Assembly (NCBI RefSeq): GCF_000564855.1 | Contig: NZ_AYXG01000229.1 | Coordinates: 1-34,230, forward strand | From: Actinokineospora spheciospongiae | GTDB lineage: Bacteria > Actinomycetota > Actinomycetes > Mycobacteriales > Pseudonocardiaceae | Length of the DNA: 34,230 bases | Reading direction: 5' to 3' | Shown here: in pieces, positions 26,632 to 34,230 of the stretch | Layout: each line of letters opens with the position of its first letter | Position numbering within the stretch: position 1 is the first letter of the stretch | Made by a program: the position numbers and the translations under genes | Notes under the pieces: model-generated | Seen by the model: the letters and a program-made list of their open reading frames with translations, nothing else | Told to the model about the DNA's origin: nothing | Database searches by the model: none

Positions 26632-27678
26632 ATGTCCGACCACTCCCGCCGCGGGTTCCTCTCCGGCGCCCTCGGGATCGGCGCCGTCGCCGCGCTGACC
26701 GCCTGCACCAGCAACGCCGCTCCCGCCCCGGGCGGCGGGGCGACCGCCGCCGCCGGGGGCGACAACGCCGAGCCGGGCAAGCCCGTCACCATCGGCTTCT
26801 CCTGCCCCGCGGCCGACCACGGGTGGATCGCCGCCATCGCCGCCAACGCGCGGAACCAGGCGGGGCTCTACCCCGACGTCACGTTCGAGGCGGTGAACCC
26901 GACCACCGACATCGCCCAGCAGATCGCGGCCGTCGACACGCTGATCACCAAGGAGGTCTCCGCGCTGGTGATCCTGCCGAACGACGGCAGCCAGCTCACC
27001 GCCCTGGGCCGCAAGGCGACGGACGCGGGCATCCCGGTGATCAACCTCGACCGCGTGTTCGACTCCCCGCTGGCCTACCGCACGTGGATCGGCGGCGACA
27101 ACTACGGCATGGGCGTCGCCGCGGGCACCCACATCGGCGAGCAGCTCAAGGCCAAGGGCGTCGGCAACCCGGTGATCGGCGAGATCGCGGGCATCGACAA
27201 CCTGCCGCTGACCCAGGCCAGGAGCAAGGGCTTCGCCGACGCGCTGTCCTCCTACGGCTACTCGGTCGGCCCGCGCCAGGCGGCGGACTTCACCGCGCAG
27301 GGCGGGCAGCGCGTCGCGGCCAACCTGTTGCAGGCCGCGCCGCGGCTCGACGCGCTGTGGAACCACGACGACGACCAGGGCATCGGCGTGCTCGCCGCGA
27401 TCCAGCAGGCGGGGCGCGGCGAGTTCCTGATGGTCGGCGGCGCGGGCTCGGCCAACGCCATGCGCGCGATCAAGGCCGACAACACCGTCCTCAAGGCGAC
27501 CGTGACCTACAGCCCGTCCATGGCGTCGTCGGCCGTCGCGCTGGCGCGGCTCGTCGCGCAGAACCGGGGCATGGGCGACCTCGTCGAGAAGGAGGTCCCG
27601 ACGTCGCTGACGCTGGCCTCCGCCACGATCACGAAGGACAACGTGGACACCTACCTGCCGCTCGGGTTCGAGTCGTGA
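26632..27678 (+). CDS. Sugar ABC transporter substrate-binding lipoprotein (periplasmic-binding type 4)
   Basis: 348 aa. The signal contains both a twin-arginine-like [11 protein letters not shown] and a lipobox LTAC, so it should be an exported lipoprotein anchored at the outer face of the membrane. The mature part has the type I periplasmic-binding fold: [65 protein letters not shown] and [14 protein letters not shown]. This fold binds ribose-like sugars, galactose or inositol; which of these cannot be read off. ATG 26632 follows AGGAG with 7-base spacing. An ATG at 26602 overlapping the permease stop is an alternative but lacks a ribosome-binding site. Confidence 0.93.
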   Translation: MSDHSRRGFLSGALGIGAVAALTACTSNAAPAPGGGATAAAGGDNAEPGKPVTIGFSCPAADHGWIAAIAANARNQAGLYPDVTFEAVNPTTDIAQQIAAVDTLITKEVSALVILPNDGSQLTALGRKATDAGIPVINLDRVFDSPLAYRTWIGGDNYGMGVAAGTHIGEQLKAKGVGNPVIGEIAGIDNLPLTQARSKGFADALSSYGYSVGPRQAADFTAQGGQRVAANLLQAAPRLDALWNHDDDQGIGVLAAIQQAGRGEFLMVGGAGSANAMRAIKADNTVLKATVTYSPSMASSAVALARLVAQNRGMGDLVEKEVPTSLTLASATITKDNVDTYLPLGFES

Positions 27679-28847
27679 CGGCGGGCACCACCGCGCGCCG
27701 CCTCGGGGTCGGGATGGTCGGGCACGCCTTCATGGGCGCGGCCCACTCGCAGGCGTGGCGCACCGCCGCCCACTTCTTCGACCTCGCGCTCACCCCGGAA
27801 CTGGCCGTCCTCTGCGGCCGCGACGCCACCCGCACCCGCGCCGCGGCCGACCGGCTGGGCTGGCGCGACACCGAGACCGACTGGAAGGCGCTGCTGCGCC
27901 GCGACGACGTGGCGCTCGTCGACATCTGCACCCCCGGCGACACCCACGCCGAGATCGCCATCGCCGCCCTCGACGCTGGCAAGCACGTGCTGTGCGAGAA
28001 GCCGCTGGCCAACACCGTGGACGAGGCCAGGGCCATGGCCGCCGCCGCAGAGCGGGCCCGCGAGCGGGGCGTGCACAGCATGGTCGGCTTCAACTACCGG
28101 CGGGTGCCCGCCGTGGCGCTGGCCCGGCGGCTGGTCGCCGACGGGCGGCTGGGCGAGATCCGGCACGTGCGCGGCACGTACCTGCAGGACTGGGTCGTCG
28201 ACCCGCAGTTCCCGCTGGTGTGGCGGCTGCGGGCGGACCGGGCGGGGTCGGGGGCGCTGGGCGACATCGGCGCCCACGCGGTCGACCTGGCGCAGTTCGT
28301 GGTCGGCGACCGGCTCACCGGCGTGACCGCGCTGATGGAGACGTTCGTGCGCGAGCGGCCCCTGCCGGTGGCGGCGGGCGCCTCGGGCAGCGCGGGCCGC
28401 GGGCAGGTCACCGTGGACGACGCGGCGCTGTTCCTGGGGCGGTTCTCCGGCGGCGGGCTGGCCAGCTTCGAGGCCACGCGGTTCGCGACGGGGCGCAAGA
28501 ACGCGCTGCGGTTGGAGGTGAACGGCAGCCTCGGGTCGCTGGCGTTCGACTTCGAGTCGATGAACGAGCTGTCGTTCTTCGACGGCGCCGACGACCCGAT
28601 CGCCGCGGGGTTCCGGCGCATCCTCGTCACCGAGCCCGAGCACCCCTACGCGGGGGCGTGGTGGCCGCCCGGGCACGGCCTGGGCTACGAGCACACGTTC
28701 ACCCACGAGGTCGCCGACCTGGTGCGCGACCTCGCCGCCGGGGTCGACCCGACGCCGTCGTTCGCCGACGGGCTGCAGGTGCAACTCGTCCTCGACGCGG
28801 TGGCGCGGTCATCGGCCGGGGGCAGTGGCTGGGAGGAGATCGGATGA
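27675..28847 (+). CDS. Gfo/Idh/MocA-family NAD(P)-dependent sugar dehydrogenase
   Basis: 390 aa, GTG start overlapping the binding-protein stop (GTGA). The N-terminal Rossmann fold has [39 protein letters not shown] and CEKPLANT with the catalytic Lys. The C-terminal domain has [16 protein letters not shown], carrying the Asp/His substrate-binding pair. Enzymes of this family oxidise cyclitols, sugars or glycosides, often at C3, to keto sugars. Co-transcription with an importer and a TIM-barrel isomerase suggests it does the first oxidation of the imported compound, as in inositol, 3-keto-glycoside or levoglucosan pathways. Cytoplasmic. Confidence 0.92.
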   Translation: MTAGTTARRLGVGMVGHAFMGAAHSQAWRTAAHFFDLALTPELAVLCGRDATRTRAAADRLGWRDTETDWKALLRRDDVALVDICTPGDTHAEIAIAALDAGKHVLCEKPLANTVDEARAMAAAAERARERGVHSMVGFNYRRVPAVALARRLVADGRLGEIRHVRGTYLQDWVVDPQFPLVWRLRADRAGSGALGDIGAHAVDLAQFVVGDRLTGVTALMETFVRERPLPVAAGASGSAGRGQVTVDDAALFLGRFSGGGLASFEATRFATGRKNALRLEVNGSLGSLAFDFESMNELSFFDGADDPIAAGFRRILVTEPEHPYAGAWWPPGHGLGYEHTFTHEVADLVRDLAAGVDPTPSFADGLQVQLVLDAVARSSAGGSGWEEIG

Positions 28848-29848
28848 GGCCGGTCACGTTGTTCACCGGGCAGTGGGCGGACCTGCCGTTCGAGGAGGTG
28901 GCGCGCCTCGCCGGGCAGTGGGGCTACGACGGGCTGGAGATCGCCTGCTGGGGTGACCACTTCGACCCGTGGGCGGCGGTGGAGGACCCGTCCTACGTCG
29001 CCGGGCGGCGCGCGATCCTGGAGGAGCACGGGTTGCGGGTGTTCGCCATCTCCAACCACCTCACCGGCCAAGCGGTGTGCGACGACCCGATCGACGAGCG
29101 GCACCGGGCGATCCTGCCCGCGCGGGTGTGGGGCGACGGTGAGCCGGAGGGCGTGCGGCAGCGGGCGGCGGAGGCCATGGCGGTGACGGCCAGGGCAGCG
29201 GCGGCGCTGGGCGTGGACACGGTGGTGGGGTTCACCGGGTCGAGCATCTGGAAGACCGTGGCCATGTTCCCGCCCGTGCCGCAGTCGATGGTGGACGCGG
29301 GCTACCGGGACTTCGCCGACCGCTGGAACCCGATCCTCGACGTGTTCGACGAGGTGGGGGTGCGGTTCGCGCACGAGGTGCATCCGTCGGAGATCGCCTA
29401 CGACTACTGGACCACCGTCGCCGCGCTCGAGGCGATCGGGCACCGGCCCGCGTTCGGCCTCAACTGGGACCCCAGCCACTTCGTGTGGCAGGACCTCGAC
29501 CCCGTCGGCTTCCTGTGGGACTTCCGCGACCGGATCTACCACGTCGACTGCAAGGACGCCAAGCGCCAGGTCGGCAACGGCCGCAACGGCCGCATGGGGT
29601 CGCACCTGCCCTGGGCCGACCCGCGGCGCGGCTGGGACTTCGTCTCCACCGGTCGCGGCGACGTGCCGTGGGAGGCGTGCTTCCGCATGCTCAACACCAT
29701 CGGCTACGACGGCCCGATCTCGGTGGAGTGGGAGGACGCGGGCATGGACCGCCTCGTGGGCGCGCCGGAGGCGCTGGGGTTCATCCGCCGCCTGGCCTTC
29801 GACCCGCCCGAGGCGGCCTTCGACGCGGCGTTCAGCTCGAACAGGTAG
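28844..29848 (+). CDS. Sugar isomerase/epimerase, xylose-isomerase-like TIM barrel
   Basis: 334 aa, ATG overlapping the dehydrogenase stop (ATGA), ribosome-binding site GGGAGGAG 5 bases upstream. The AP-endonuclease-2-type TIM barrel keeps four metal ligands as in tagatose/psicose epimerases and IolE-like enzymes: Glu in [10 protein letters not shown], Asp in NWDPSH, His in YHVDCKD and Glu in SVEWED. It should isomerise, epimerise or dehydrate the keto product of the preceding dehydrogenase. It is the last gene of the operon, with two hairpins just after the stop. Confidence 0.9.
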   Translation: MRPVTLFTGQWADLPFEEVARLAGQWGYDGLEIACWGDHFDPWAAVEDPSYVAGRRAILEEHGLRVFAISNHLTGQAVCDDPIDERHRAILPARVWGDGEPEGVRQRAAEAMAVTARAAAALGVDTVVGFTGSSIWKTVAMFPPVPQSMVDAGYRDFADRWNPILDVFDEVGVRFAHEVHPSEIAYDYWTTVAALEAIGHRPAFGLNWDPSHFVWQDLDPVGFLWDFRDRIYHVDCKDAKRQVGNGRNGRMGSHLPWADPRRGWDFVSTGRGDVPWEACFRMLNTIGYDGPISVEWEDAGMDRLVGAPEALGFIRRLAFDPPEAAFDAAFSSNR

Positions 29849-29871
29849 GTACCGCGGCGGTCGACCAGCGC

Positions 29872-29895
29872 AGCCCCACCCAGCCGGGTGGGGCT
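29872..29895 (+). terminator. First of two tandem hairpins ending the sugar operon
   Basis: AGCCCCACCC pairs with GGGTGGGGCT (10-bp perfect stem, 4-base loop), 23 bases after the operon stop. Confidence 0.6.
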
Positions 29896-29922
29896 CCACC
29901 TCCCTTGATCGCCCCCCGTCCG

Positions 29923-29966
29923 CGAAGCGCGCCTGACCAGCAGGACTGCTGGTCAGGCGCGCTTCG
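29923..29966 (+). terminator. Second, strong terminator of the sugar operon
   Basis: A perfect 20-bp stem (29923-29942 with 29947-29966) with loop GGAC, followed by GTTCT. Confidence 0.82.
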
Positions 29967-30772
29967 GTTCTCAGCCGCTGCTCTCACGCGCCGGGCCCTC
30001 GGTGATCGGCGCAGCCGGTGGTGAACGCCCCGGGGCGGAAGCAAACACCAAAACCACCCGTGGGCACCCGCATACGGGCAACCCGCCCCGTGGTCGGGGT
30101 GATCACCGGCGGGGAGAGCCCGAGGCGTGCGAGTCGGCGACGTCGGGGCGGGTGCCCGGCCGGAGTCGTGCGCTGTGCAGGCACTTGCCCACCGGACACC
30201 ACCCAGAACACCGCCGCGCGACGCCTCACCCGTATCGCGTTCGCGCCGAATTCCGGGGCACAACACCGTCGTCAAACTCGGATTCGGCGTTGCCCGAACG
30301 GTTGCGAACACCCCTATTAAATGGCCGACTCGGTCAAAGCCACCGCTGTCCCCCGCGGCTGCGGGTAAAAGAAACCCGTTCGCGCCGCCGCCGATCGCCA
30401 TTAACGGCAGTGGCCCTGAAACGGTGGAACGGTGAAGACCCGACCGCGTCCGGGCAGGGTGACCCACCACGGCCACGCCGAACCCATGGGCAACCTCCTG
30501 CCGCACAGGCGTGCCACCGGTGCTGCCACCTGCGAAAACATCCCCGATGACCGGTTCGGGCTTTCGCGACAACGCGGGACAAATGACGGGGACATGTCAC
30601 AGCATCGGTTGCGGCGATTCCCGGCAGACTGTGACGCAAATCGCTTTTCGGCACCCGCGTGAACGAAGGGACACCGTTCGACCGTGACACACGAACGGAG
30701 GATTGACCCTTCGAACAAAAAGGAAACACCATGCCAGGAGGTGAGGGGATTGGGTGTCACCCCGCCGAAAGG

Positions 30773-30801
30773 TTGACACTTCCACCACTACTGGGTATTT
30801 C
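30773..30801 (+). promoter_or_regulatory. Promoter candidate TTGACA-N17-TATTTC
   Basis: A consensus -35 (TTGACA, 30773-30778) and a fair -10 (TATTTC, 30796-30801) are 17 bases apart. A GTGTCA/TGACAC inverted repeat overlaps the -35 and could be an operator. Used for the gene at 31013, it would give a leader of about 200 bases. Confidence 0.45.
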
Positions 30802-30928
30802 TGATGAGGTGAATCACCGACGGGTTTGTCGACAGCAATTGAGACACCCGTCCCCCCGGACGACACGAGTGGTCCAGACCACAGTTGTCCACGGTGATCG
30901 ACGCACACGACGAGGTGTGCCGCACGGC

Positions 30929-30946
30929 CTCTTCTGTTGATTTCGC
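30929..30946 (+). repeat. Leader element copy 1 (CTCTTCTGTTGATTTCGC)
   Basis: Matches the element at 32491-32475 on the minus strand (CTCTTTCGTTGATTCGC). It ends 66 bases before the start of the plus-strand PAS-LuxR gene; the other copy ends 64 bases before its paralogue. Upstream of both there is also an AGTT..GTCCAC..GG similarity. Confidence 0.5.
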
Positions 30947-31012
30947 GACTTTCCTTCATTCCACCGCAGTGGCCACCGTCGTACACGCCGTCCACACCGC
31001 AAGGGGAGCGTC

Positions 31013-31705
31013 ATGTCCGAAGCCGATCCACAGTCGGAACACCCGCTCGCAGACAGCCGCACCACCGGATCGCAGCGATCCTGCCGGTCCGCTGCGCTCT
31101 ACAACTCCCTGGTCGAGCGCTCCGGGGTCGGCATCGCCGCCCTGGACGCGCACTGCCGGGTCCAGAGCGCCAACCGGGCCCTGCTGACACTGCTCGACCG
31201 CGGCACCGCCGAGGTCCGAGACGTCGAGTTCACCGACCTGTTACAGCTCGACAGCGGGTCGCGGTTGCAGTTCAACTTCAACCAGCTCCGGATGGGCCGC
31301 ACCGGGCGGTTCACCGAGTGCGTCAAGGTCAAGCGCCCGGACGGGACCGTCCAGGGCGACCTGACCGCGATCCGGCTGCGCGCCCCCGCGCGCGCCGTCG
31401 ACCCGCTGATCGTGCTCCTGCAGGCCGATCCCGCCACCGCCGACGACGCCCAGGGGGGCGCCAGGCCCAGGCTGCTCAGCGAGGTCGACGCCAAGATCCT
31501 CGAGGGTGTCGCCGCGGGTGCCTCCACCATCCAGCTCGCCACCCAGCTCTTCCTGTCGAGCAAGGGCATCGAGTACCACGTCAGCACCATGCTGCGCCGC
31601 CTGAAGGTGCCCAACCGGCCCGCCCTGGTCTCACGGGCCTACACGATGGGAATCCTCAGCGGCGGCGCCTGGCCGCCCCGGGTCCAGCGCGAATACGTCT
31701 ACTGA
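31013..31705 (+). CDS. PAS-LuxR transcriptional regulator, copy 1
   Basis: 230 aa. ATG 31013 has AAGGGGAGCG just upstream. A PAS-like sensor region (about 28-135, LYNSLVERSGVGIAALDA... FTDLLQLDSGSRLQF) is followed by a LuxR-type helix-turn-helix (about 150-215: LSEVDAKILEGVAAGASTIQ, IEYHVSTMLRRLKVPNRPAL). The helix-turn-helix ends with MGILSGGAWPP, a tail shared with the paralogue at 31772. There is no response-regulator receiver domain. Small PAS-LuxR regulators of this size (PimM/NysRIV-type) are pathway activators in polyene clusters. The target is probably local. It is convergent with its paralogue and shares a terminator. Confidence 0.87.
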   Translation: MSEADPQSEHPLADSRTTGSQRSCRSAALYNSLVERSGVGIAALDAHCRVQSANRALLTLLDRGTAEVRDVEFTDLLQLDSGSRLQFNFNQLRMGRTGRFTECVKVKRPDGTVQGDLTAIRLRAPARAVDPLIVLLQADPATADDAQGGARPRLLSEVDAKILEGVAAGASTIQLATQLFLSSKGIEYHVSTMLRRLKVPNRPALVSRAYTMGILSGGAWPPRVQREYVY

Positions 31706-31708
31706 GGA

Positions 31709-31766
31709 CCCGACCACGAGAACTGCCCACGCGGTGCGTCCCGCGTGGGCAGTTCTCGTGGTCGGG
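31709..31766. terminator. Bidirectional terminator between the two PAS-LuxR genes
   Basis: A perfect 25-bp stem (31709-31733 with 31742-31766) with an 8-base loop, starting 3 bases after one stop and ending 5 bases before the other. Confidence 0.88.
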
Positions 31767-31771
31767 GGCCG

Positions 31772-32410
31772 TCAGTCCTGGATGCGCTCCGGCAGCACGG
31801 TGGGCGGCCACGTGCCGCTGCTGAGGATGCCCATGGAGTGCGCCTTCGACACCAGTTCCGTGCGGTTGATGGCCTTGAGCATCCGCAACAACGCCGTGAT
31901 GCGGTACTCCACCCCGCCCCGGCTCATGTGCAGGACGGTGGCCAGCTTGGCCGTCGAGACGCCCGCGGCCACACCCTCGAGGATGCGGGCGTCCAGCGCC
32001 GTGAGGCGGACCTTGCCCTGCACGATGGACTGCTCCCTGCCGACCCGTGAGGTGCGACTGACCAGCACCAGAATGGTGTCGACCGAACCGTCCGGCCCGG
32101 TCGTGGAAACGGCGGTCATGTCGCCGAACATGAGCGCGCCGTCCTGTCGGACGATGATGACCTTCCCGCTGATCCGATCGCGTTCACCGCTGGTCAGCAT
32201 TTTCAGGTCACCAGCCACCCGCCTGCGGACCGTGGGGTGCAGCAGGGCCAGGAATGAACGGCCGTAACCGTCCTGCGGGCGCACGTCGAATCGGGCGAGG
32301 AAATCCGTGTTGGCCTCGCGCAGGTGTAATCGGGAATCGAGATTCGCCATGTACATGCCGGAGTGCTCAAACAATGACCTGAAGACGTCGCCGCCCGCTA
32401 GCTCGGTCAC
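31772..32410 (-). CDS. PAS-LuxR transcriptional regulator, copy 2 (paralogue)
   Basis: 212 aa from GTG 32410 (AGGAG about 10 bases upstream). This start gives the same distance to the shared leader element as in copy 1; a TTG at 32473 would add 21 residues. The PAS region begins FRSLFEHSGMYMANLDSRLHL. The LuxR helix-turn-helix (LTALDARILEGVAAGVSTAK, VEYRITALLRMLKAINRTEL) and the tail MGILSSGTWPP closely match copy 1, so the two arose by duplication. The PAS regions are less alike, suggesting different signals. It lies next to the GDP-mannose dehydratase gene on the same strand. Own promoter at 32525-32554. Confidence 0.87.
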   Translation of the reverse strand: MTELAGGDVFRSLFEHSGMYMANLDSRLHLREANTDFLARFDVRPQDGYGRSFLALLHPTVRRRVAGDLKMLTSGERDRISGKVIIVRQDGALMFGDMTAVSTTGPDGSVDTILVLVSRTSRVGREQSIVQGKVRLTALDARILEGVAAGVSTAKLATVLHMSRGGVEYRITALLRMLKAINRTELVSKAHSMGILSSGTWPPTVLPERIQD

Positions 32411-32474
32411 GGTACCGCTGCTCCTGTCCGAGGCATCACAGCGTCGCCGACCAGCGTCGACGACAGAAGACAAT

Positions 32475-32491
32475 GCGAATCAACGAAAGAG
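32475..32491 (-). repeat. Leader element copy 2 (CTCTTTCGTTGATTCGC)
   Basis: The minus-strand counterpart of the element at 30929-30946, with one gap and two substitutions, 64 bases before GTG 32410. It probably marks a conserved 5' leader of the duplicated regulators. Confidence 0.5.
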
Positions 32492-32524
32492 CTGAACCCG
32501 TACACCCCCGTGTGGACGTAACTC

Positions 32525-32554
32525 ACGCTAACGCACGCGGTGGGCCACTGTCAA
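32525..32554 (-). promoter_or_regulatory. Promoter of PAS-LuxR copy 2
   Basis: Minus strand TTGACA (32554-32549), an 18-base spacer and TAGCGT (32530-32525). The predicted leader is about 108 bases and contains the shared element. Confidence 0.6.
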
Positions 32555-32740
32555 ATAAAGAAGACGTGTGGTTGGAGGTTCACATCACGCCGATCCGCGA
32601 CGAACCCTCCGCCATGGCGAAAAACAGACAAACGGTCCGGCCGGAATAATCCGCAATCATTGTTCCGACTGGAAAAACCCTAGATTCCGGGGCGCTGACC
32701 GCACCGGGCGACCCGGCCCGGCCAGCGCCCCGGCGGCGGA

Positions 32741-33772
32741 TCACCAATTGCCTGCCAGCAGCAGGTCGCCGTACTGGACCTCCCGCGACACCTGGCGCAG
32801 GTCGGCCTCGACCATCATCCGCATGAGCTCCTCGAAGGTGACCGTGGGCGCCCAGTCCAGCGCGGCCCTGGCCATGCCGGAGTCGGCGCACAGCGTCTCC
32901 ACCTCGGCCGGGCGGACCAGTGCCGGGTCGATGTAGACGTAGTCCTGCCAGTTCAGGTCGACCGCGTCGAAGGCGATCCGCACCGCGTCGCGCACCGAGT
33001 GCATCACGCCGGTGCCGATCACGTAGTCGGCGGGCTCGTCCTGCTGGAGCATCAGGTGCATGGCCTTGACATAGTCGCCCGCGAAGCCCCAGTCCCGCAC
33101 CGCGTCCAGGTTGCCCAGCGCGAGCTTGTCCTGCAGGCCGAGCTTGATCTGCGCGACCGCCAGCGAGATCTTCCTGGTGACGAACTCCGCGCCGCGGCGC
33201 GGGGACTCGTGGTTGAACAGGATGCCGGAGACGCCGTACAGGTCGAACGACTCGCGGTAGTTGCGCGTGATGAAGTGGCCGTACGCCTTGGCCACCCCGT
33301 ACGGGCTGCGCGGGTGGAACCGCGTGGTCTCGCTCTGCGGGGTCTCGGCGACCTTGCCGAACATCTCCGAGGACGAAGCCTGGTAGAACCGCATCCGACC
33401 GGACCCGTCGGCGCGGGACTGGCTCAGCCCGCTCACGATCCGGATGGCCTCCAGCATGCGCAGCACACCCGCGCCGTTGATCTCGGTCACCAGCTCGGCC
33501 TGCTGCCAGGACATCGGCACGAACGAGATGGCGCCGAGGTTGTACACCTCGTCTGGCTGGACCAGGTCCAGCGCCGAGACGAGGCTGGTCTGGTCCATGA
33601 GATCACCGTCCACGAAGGAAAGATCGGACGCCAGGCGGCTGATCCGCGACTTGCGCGGATTGGCCTGGCCCCGGATCAGGCCCCACACCTGGTAGCCCTG
33701 CGCCAGCAGGTGCTCCGCGAGGTACGAGCCGTCCTGACCGGTGATCCCGGTGATCAGAGCGCGCTTGGACAT
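32741..33772 (-). CDS. gmd: GDP-mannose 4,6-dehydratase
   Basis: 343 aa, ATG 33772 with GGGGAG 4 bases upstream. An extended short-chain dehydrogenase. The N-terminal NADP-binding site is [19 protein letters not shown]. The catalytic Ser-Ser-Glu is in [10 protein letters not shown] and the Tyr-x3-Lys in SPYGVAKAY. Substrate-binding segments are NHESPRRG and [14 protein letters not shown]. It converts GDP-D-mannose to GDP-4-keto-6-deoxy-D-mannose, the precursor of GDP-fucose, rhamnose or mycosamine-type sugars. No epimerase/reductase or aminotransferase gene lies in the window; the next gene on this side lies beyond the edge or on the other side of the regulators. Its placement beside PAS-LuxR genes is notable. 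Confidence 0.93.
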   Translation of the reverse strand: MSKRALITGITGQDGSYLAEHLLAQGYQVWGLIRGQANPRKSRISRLASDLSFVDGDLMDQTSLVSALDLVQPDEVYNLGAISFVPMSWQQAELVTEINGAGVLRMLEAIRIVSGLSQSRADGSGRMRFYQASSSEMFGKVAETPQSETTRFHPRSPYGVAKAYGHFITRNYRESFDLYGVSGILFNHESPRRGAEFVTRKISLAVAQIKLGLQDKLALGNLDAVRDWGFAGDYVKAMHLMLQQDEPADYVIGTGVMHSVRDAVRIAFDAVDLNWQDYVYIDPALVRPAEVETLCADSGMARAALDWAPTVTFEELMRMMVEADLRQVSREVQYGDLLLAGNW

Positions 33773-34112
33773 GATTCTCCCCTTCCACCGCAACCGGAAG
33801 AAGACGACCACTACGGTCGGATCGGCTTGGTCCAGGGTCAGTCTTCGAAACCGACACTCGCAGTCGACCGCCTGTGGTGTCAACGAAAACGAGCCATCCT
33901 AGTGGATCACCCGGAGTTGGCGGGAAGCATTGTCGACACTGGGGATTCTCCGGTGCGGGATGGGGTGTACTCGCCCCGTACGACTACCCGGCGGCGAGAA
34001 GCGTTGCCGCGAAAGGAAACCGGGATCGGGCGGTGATCAGGACCCGCTCCGCCGCAACCCGGGGAACCGCGATCGGCTTGGGCTTGCCCGACTTGGCAGG
34101 CCACCACGCCCT
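33773..34112. other. Upstream region of the dehydratase gene
   Basis: No gene is supported. On the minus strand TTGACA occurs at about 33882-33877, roughly 105 bases before the dehydratase start, but only a poor -10 (GAGTGT) follows at an 18-base spacing. Confidence 0.35.
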
Positions 34113-34150
34113 GCCACCGCCGCCACATCTCTGGACGTGGCGGCGGTGGC
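34113..34150. terminator. Hairpin near the right edge
   Basis: A perfect 14-bp stem, GCCACCGCCGCCAC (34113-34126) with 34137-34150, and a 10-base loop. It probably terminates a gene lying beyond the window. Confidence 0.5.
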
Positions 34151-34230
34151 GGGGCGGGTCCTGCACAGCGCCGGTCGTTTGGTGGGTGTGCCCGGGTGGG
34201 TGGATGTGTTTGGCCGGGGCCCCTATGGCG

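Larger units (their letters stand above)
29967..31012. other. About 1 kb without a recognisable gene, upstream of the plus-strand PAS-LuxR gene
   Basis: No frame in this stretch resembles a protein family. Several AT-richer patches interrupt the high GC (TATTAAAT near 30315, AACAAAAAGGAAACACC near 30713, TATTTCTGATG near 30796). Short dyads are seen: CGTTCG/CGAACG near 30680, GTGTCA (30754-30759) with TGACAC (30774-30779), GGTGAATCACC near 30807 and GTGGTC-CA-GACCAC at 30869-30882. It looks like a large regulatory region, perhaps with a small RNA. Confidence 0.45.

Noticed and set aside
30002-30662. Several open frames in the 30 kb intergenic region
   Set aside because: Arg/Pro/His-rich translations, no ribosome-binding sites, and many overlapping alternatives on both strands.
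33907-34128. 73-aa minus-strand frame near the right edge
   Set aside because: No family resemblance and no ribosome-binding site; a terminator-like hairpin overlaps its start.

Overview
The window is high-GC DNA (third codon positions almost all G/C) with GTG/TTG starts, probable leaderless genes and families typical of actinomycetes: a helix-turn-helix/NB-ARC regulator, DUF5753 remains, a ROK repressor, PAS-LuxR regulators, Tat-exported proteins and Ig-like secreted proteins. It looks like a chromosomal segment from a filamentous actinobacterium, probably Pseudonocardiales. The order-level call is an inference from gene content. No rRNA, tRNA or CRISPR was seen.

Layout. 1-0.72 kb holds frameshifted remains of a secreted-protein gene (-). 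0.86-4.74 kb has a secreted SGNH/GDSL hydrolase with a strong terminator, then a large XRE/NB-ARC/TPR regulator. 4.9-6.0 kb is a graveyard of mobile DNA, with a serine-recombinase tail joined to a frameshifted IS5-type transposase. 6.3-9.9 kb has an unknown protein, a 788-aa secreted Ig-like/Fn3 protein and a small zinc-ribbon protein. 10.2-11.4 kb is a translationally coupled pair: an unknown protein and a Fic-fold protein with an altered core motif. 11.5-12.6 kb is a second decayed block, with a glyoxalase-like gene carrying a stop in place of Tyr and TIR and DUF5753 relics joined end to end. 12.9-21.2 kb is mostly stable housekeeping or accessory genes: a small membrane protein, a SAM methyltransferase, an ABC-F ATPase, a CPD-type photolyase, a cytoplasmic BisC-like molybdoenzyme and a four-EF-hand protein on a probable leaderless transcript.

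21.3-29.97 kb is the best-integrated unit. A ROK repressor is divergent from a five-gene sugar operon (ABC ATPase, permease, lipoprotein binding protein, Gfo/Idh/MocA dehydrogenase, TIM-barrel isomerase/epimerase). Stop/start overlaps join most of the genes, two tandem hairpins end the operon, and the two divergent promoters overlap physically. It probably imports a sugar, cyclitol or glycoside, oxidises it and epimerises or isomerises the product. Downstream of the ROK gene lies a Tat-exported PhoX-type phosphatase with a PHO-box-like repeat upstream.

30-34.2 kb starts with about 1 kb without genes. It is followed by two convergent paralogous PAS-LuxR regulators that share a 25-bp perfect-stem bidirectional terminator and a conserved 5' leader element at the same distance from each start. 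Next to them is a GDP-mannose 4,6-dehydratase. PAS-LuxR regulators beside this enzyme occur in polyene macrolide clusters, so the right edge may be the border of a glycosylated natural-product cluster; the window ends too soon to tell.
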